A stretch of 64,000 bases of DNA, taken from NCBI GenBank assembly GCA_964495785.1, contig CAZBXL010000003.1, positions 1-64,000 on the forward strand, in the 5' to 3' direction. This DNA comes from RFSX01 sp964495785 (GTDB lineage: Bacteria > Bacteroidota > Bacteroidia > Chitinophagales > Saprospiraceae). The position numbers and the translations under genes were made by a program. Position 1 is the stretch's first letter; each line of letters begins with the position of its first letter. This document shows positions 61,989 to 64,000 of this stretch, piece after piece. The notes below the pieces were generated by a model, which saw only the letters and a program-made list of their open reading frames with translations, was not told where the DNA came from and did not search any database.

Positions 61989-62921
61989 ATGTCAAAAGTT
62001 CTTGTCACAGACTATGTGCATCCAAAATTAATAACTCAACTGGAAGAATTAGGATATGAAGTACTCTATGACAGACAATTCAATCCAGAAAAAATAATAG
62101 ACGTAGTCCCTGATCTCGCGGGTATCATTATTAATAGCAAAATCAAAATGACATCCGAAGTCATTAATGAAGGTAAAAATCTGAAATTTATAGGCCGACT
62201 AGGATCAGGCCTTGAGATAATAGATCTTGATGCTGCAGAGAGAGCGGGTATTGCTGTCATTAATACGCCTGAGGGTAATTGTAATGCCGTAGCTGAACAT
62301 GCTATTGGTATGCTACTTTCATTATCTAATAAATTGATAATTGCTGATGCTGAAGTCAGACAACTACAATGGAATCGTGAAGCGAATAGAGGGATAGAAA
62401 TAAGCGGCAAGAAAATAGGAATTATTGGCTTCGGGCATACTGGACAAGCATTTGCAAGAAGAATTAGAGGTTTCGATCCAGATGTGTATTATTATGATCC
62501 TTACGTGACTAAAATCGCAGATGATGTCTCTCATCATCGTAAGGTTGGTTTAGATCAAATATATAATTGCGACATCATAAGCTTCCATGTCCCTCTTACG
62601 GCAGAGACTAAACATATGTTTGATGCTGAATTTGTCAATAATACTACTCAAAAACCAATAATTATAAATACTTCACGAGGTAAGGTTGTATCTACTGATG
62701 CTCTATTAATGGGTCTCAAAGAGGGCAAGTTATCTGGCGCATGTATTGATGTTTTTGAGAATGAGAAGCCTCACAATTATTCAAAAGAAGAGCAAATTAT
62801 CTATGAACAGCTCTTTTCATTGCCAAATGTCGTGGTGAGCCCTCATATTGCAGGGTGGACACACCAATCCTTAGAGCGAATAGCTACTGTCTTACTTAAT
62901 AAGCTCGCCAACTCAGAATAG
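61989..62921 (+). CDS. D-isomer-specific 2-hydroxyacid dehydrogenase (phosphoglycerate dehydrogenase-like)
   Basis: 310 residues. NAD-binding motif KIGIIGFGHTGQAFARRI; NTPEGNCNAVAEHAIGML before it; and IINTSRGKVVSTDALLMGL and SPHIAGWTHQSL (catalytic His) after it, all as in SerA-like dehydrogenases. It lacks the C-terminal ACT regulatory domain, so it may act on 3-phosphoglycerate or on another 2-hydroxyacid. Alone on its strand between tex and the TonB-dependent receptor. Confidence 0.88.
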   Translation: MSKVLVTDYVHPKLITQLEELGYEVLYDRQFNPEKIIDVVPDLAGIIINSKIKMTSEVINEGKNLKFIGRLGSGLEIIDLDAAERAGIAVINTPEGNCNAVAEHAIGMLLSLSNKLIIADAEVRQLQWNREANRGIEISGKKIGIIGFGHTGQAFARRIRGFDPDVYYYDPYVTKIADDVSHHRKVGLDQIYNCDIISFHVPLTAETKHMFDAEFVNNTTQKPIIINTSRGKVVSTDALLMGLKEGKLSGACIDVFENEKPHNYSKEEQIIYEQLFSLPNVVVSPHIAGWTHQSLERIATVLLNKLANSE

Positions 62922-63032
62922 ATGTCCATGTGGAGACTTCATCAAACATATATTTTGCGAGACTTTAAATATTTATTAACATTGTGAGCCTCGAAGGAGG
63001 TTTCTGAATATCACGAAATTAAACGAAACAAT

Positions 63033-64000
63033 ATGCTAAGGAGCTTTATACTCTTAATTATTGGAGTGCTTTGTACGACTATCGCAATAAGTCAGACAAC
63101 GATCCAAGGAAAAATTACGGAAACAGGGACAGGAGAGCCTGTTTTATTTGCCGCTGTTGCCTTATATAAGAATGATGTTCTTATCACTGGTGCAGAGTCA
63201 GATTTTGATGGAAACTACTCATTTACTGATGTCTCTCCAGGAACTTACGATATCGAAGCTTCCTTTGTAGGATTACAGTCCCAGAAATTAGTGGGTGTAG
63301 TCGCAAAGGATGGTAAGGTCAATATTGTAAATATCGAAATGGAACAAGCTAGTGTCCTAGCTACTCAGGAAGAAATTGTTATCAAAGAATACAAGGTACC
63401 TCTTGTAGAATTTGATAATACAACCCAAGGACAATCACTAACTTCTGAAAGCATACAAAACTTACCTACTAAAAACATTAGTGCTATTGCTGCGACTTCA
63501 GCAGGTGTATCAGTAGATAATGGTGGTAATATATCTATAAGAGGTTCAAGATCTAATGCAACCAACTATTATATAGATGGTGTAAGGGTCAGTGCTGCAA
63601 GTGCTGGTAACTCTATACCTCAGGCACAAATAGAACAGATGCAGATTATCACAGGAGGTATCGAAGCGAGATATGGTGATGTTACAGGAGGTATCATTTC
63701 TATAACAAGTAAGGGACCATCTAATAAATTTACAGGAGGTGTAGAATTAGAAACTTCTCAGTATTTAGATGATTTTGGATATAACTTAGTCAATGCAAAC
63801 CTCAGTGGACCTATCTTAAGAAATAAAGAGGGTGAGTCAATACTTGGTTTTAGATTTTTTGGACAATATAGAAATATACAAGATGATAGCCCATCAGCTG
63901 TAGGTAATTACAGAGCCAGCGAAGCACTAATAGATGAACTAGAAGCTAATCCAGTAACAAGTCTCAATGGAACATTATTTCCTGCTGCACAATTTGTCTC
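63033..64000 (+). CDS. TonB-dependent receptor-like protein with carboxypeptidase-regulatory-like domain, N-terminal part
   Basis: The open frame starts at ATG 63033 and runs off the window (about 322 residues visible). Signal peptide (SFILLIIGVLCTTIAISQ), then a carboxypeptidase-regulatory-like beta-sandwich (GKITETGTGEPVLFAAVALY, FDGNYSFTDVSPGTYDI), then a plug domain with SVDNGGNISIRGSRSNATNY and YIDGVRVSAASAGNSIP, TGGIEARYGDVTGGIISI. Barrel strands begin near residue 235. Such proteins take up glycans, siderophores or peptides through the outer membrane; substrate unknown. The gene lies 111 bases after the dehydrogenase. Confidence 0.9.
   Translation, partial: MLRSFILLIIGVLCTTIAISQTTIQGKITETGTGEPVLFAAVALYKNDVLITGAESDFDGNYSFTDVSPGTYDIEASFVGLQSQKLVGVVAKDGKVNIVNIEMEQASVLATQEEIVIKEYKVPLVEFDNTTQGQSLTSESIQNLPTKNISAIAATSAGVSVDNGGNISIRGSRSNATNYYIDGVRVSAASAGNSIPQAQIEQMQIITGGIEARYGDVTGGIISITSKGPSNKFTGGVELETSQYLDDFGYNLVNANLSGPILRNKEGESILGFRFFGQYRNIQDDSPSAVGNYRASEALIDELEANPVTSLNGTLFPAAQFV

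Noticed and set aside
1..64000. CRISPR arrays, insertion sequences, prophage genes, tRNA genes, antiphage systems
   Set aside because: No evenly spaced repeats, transposase or phage motifs, tRNA T-arm patterns or known defence genes were found on reading both strands.

Overview
This window comes from a low-GC member of the Bacteroidota, most likely a Saprospiria-type marine or sludge bacterium. Reasons: several large secreted proteins end in type IX secretion (T9SS) sorting domains or gliding-motility-associated C-terminal domains; families typical of the phylum are present (DUF6029 barrel with an Omp28-like partner, DUF4199, DUF6702, YpdA, a split atp operon); promoters look like the Bacteroidota TAnnTTTG type; Shine-Dalgarno sequences are nearly absent. 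Two runs of exactly 100 N (19974-20073 and 23682-23781) show that this is a scaffolded draft assembly.

Layout. 1-42 is the 3' end of a 5S rRNA, so an rRNA operon lies just outside the window. 161-9156: an SCP2 protein, a large gliding-type secreted protein, YpdA, a glutamate-cysteine-ligase-like protein fused to CBS domains, a lipoprotein, and an outer-membrane barrel/thioredoxin-like lipoprotein pair. 9441-14226: pheT, a ZapB-like gene, zapA, rny (translation, division, RNA decay). 14520-19841: atpB-E-F-H-A-G without atpD/atpC, with a histidine-rich leader on subunit a. 20130-23405: secreted amidohydrolase, BLUF photoreceptor, mtaB. 23407-30303: secreted and surface genes (SprB-repeat protein broken by a gap, arylsulfotransferase-like protein, two barrels, an orphan exported protein). 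30309-39200: Smr protein, two membrane proteins, S41 protease, an N-degron operon (peroxiredoxin, clpS, aat, M16 peptidase), EamA transporter and O-methyltransferase. 39365-42681: two translationally coupled arylsulfotransferase-like T9SS substrates. 43255-48472: GNAT, DUF937, RlmA-like methyltransferase, Omp85 protein, hemW. 48631-53791: M43 metalloprotease with metal-binding repeats, DsbA-like protein, a small HExxH protein and two small genes. 53839-59011 (minus strand): DUF6702, yidD and hemB as a coupled operon, then an SRPBCC/GyrI-like protein, hemJ, CHAP amidase and lytic transglycosylase. The right end holds a REP-like inverted pair beside a GIY-YIG nuclease, tex, a 2-hydroxyacid dehydrogenase and the start of a TonB-dependent receptor.

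How the genes work together: much of the window is core housekeeping (translation, ATP synthesis, heme, division) mixed with cell-surface and secretion-substrate genes. The most interesting points are (i) three arylsulfotransferase-like secreted paralogs, one of which has lost both His-containing motifs kept by the other two; (ii) a barrel with a CSGGVC hairpin next to a CTPC thioredoxin-like lipoprotein; (iii) a yidD gene that appears to start at a CTG overlapping the upstream stop; (iv) a GCS2-CBS fusion next to YpdA; (v) a REP-like inverted element beside a small GIY-YIG gene. I saw no CRISPR array, prophage, tRNA, insertion sequence or antiphage cassette.
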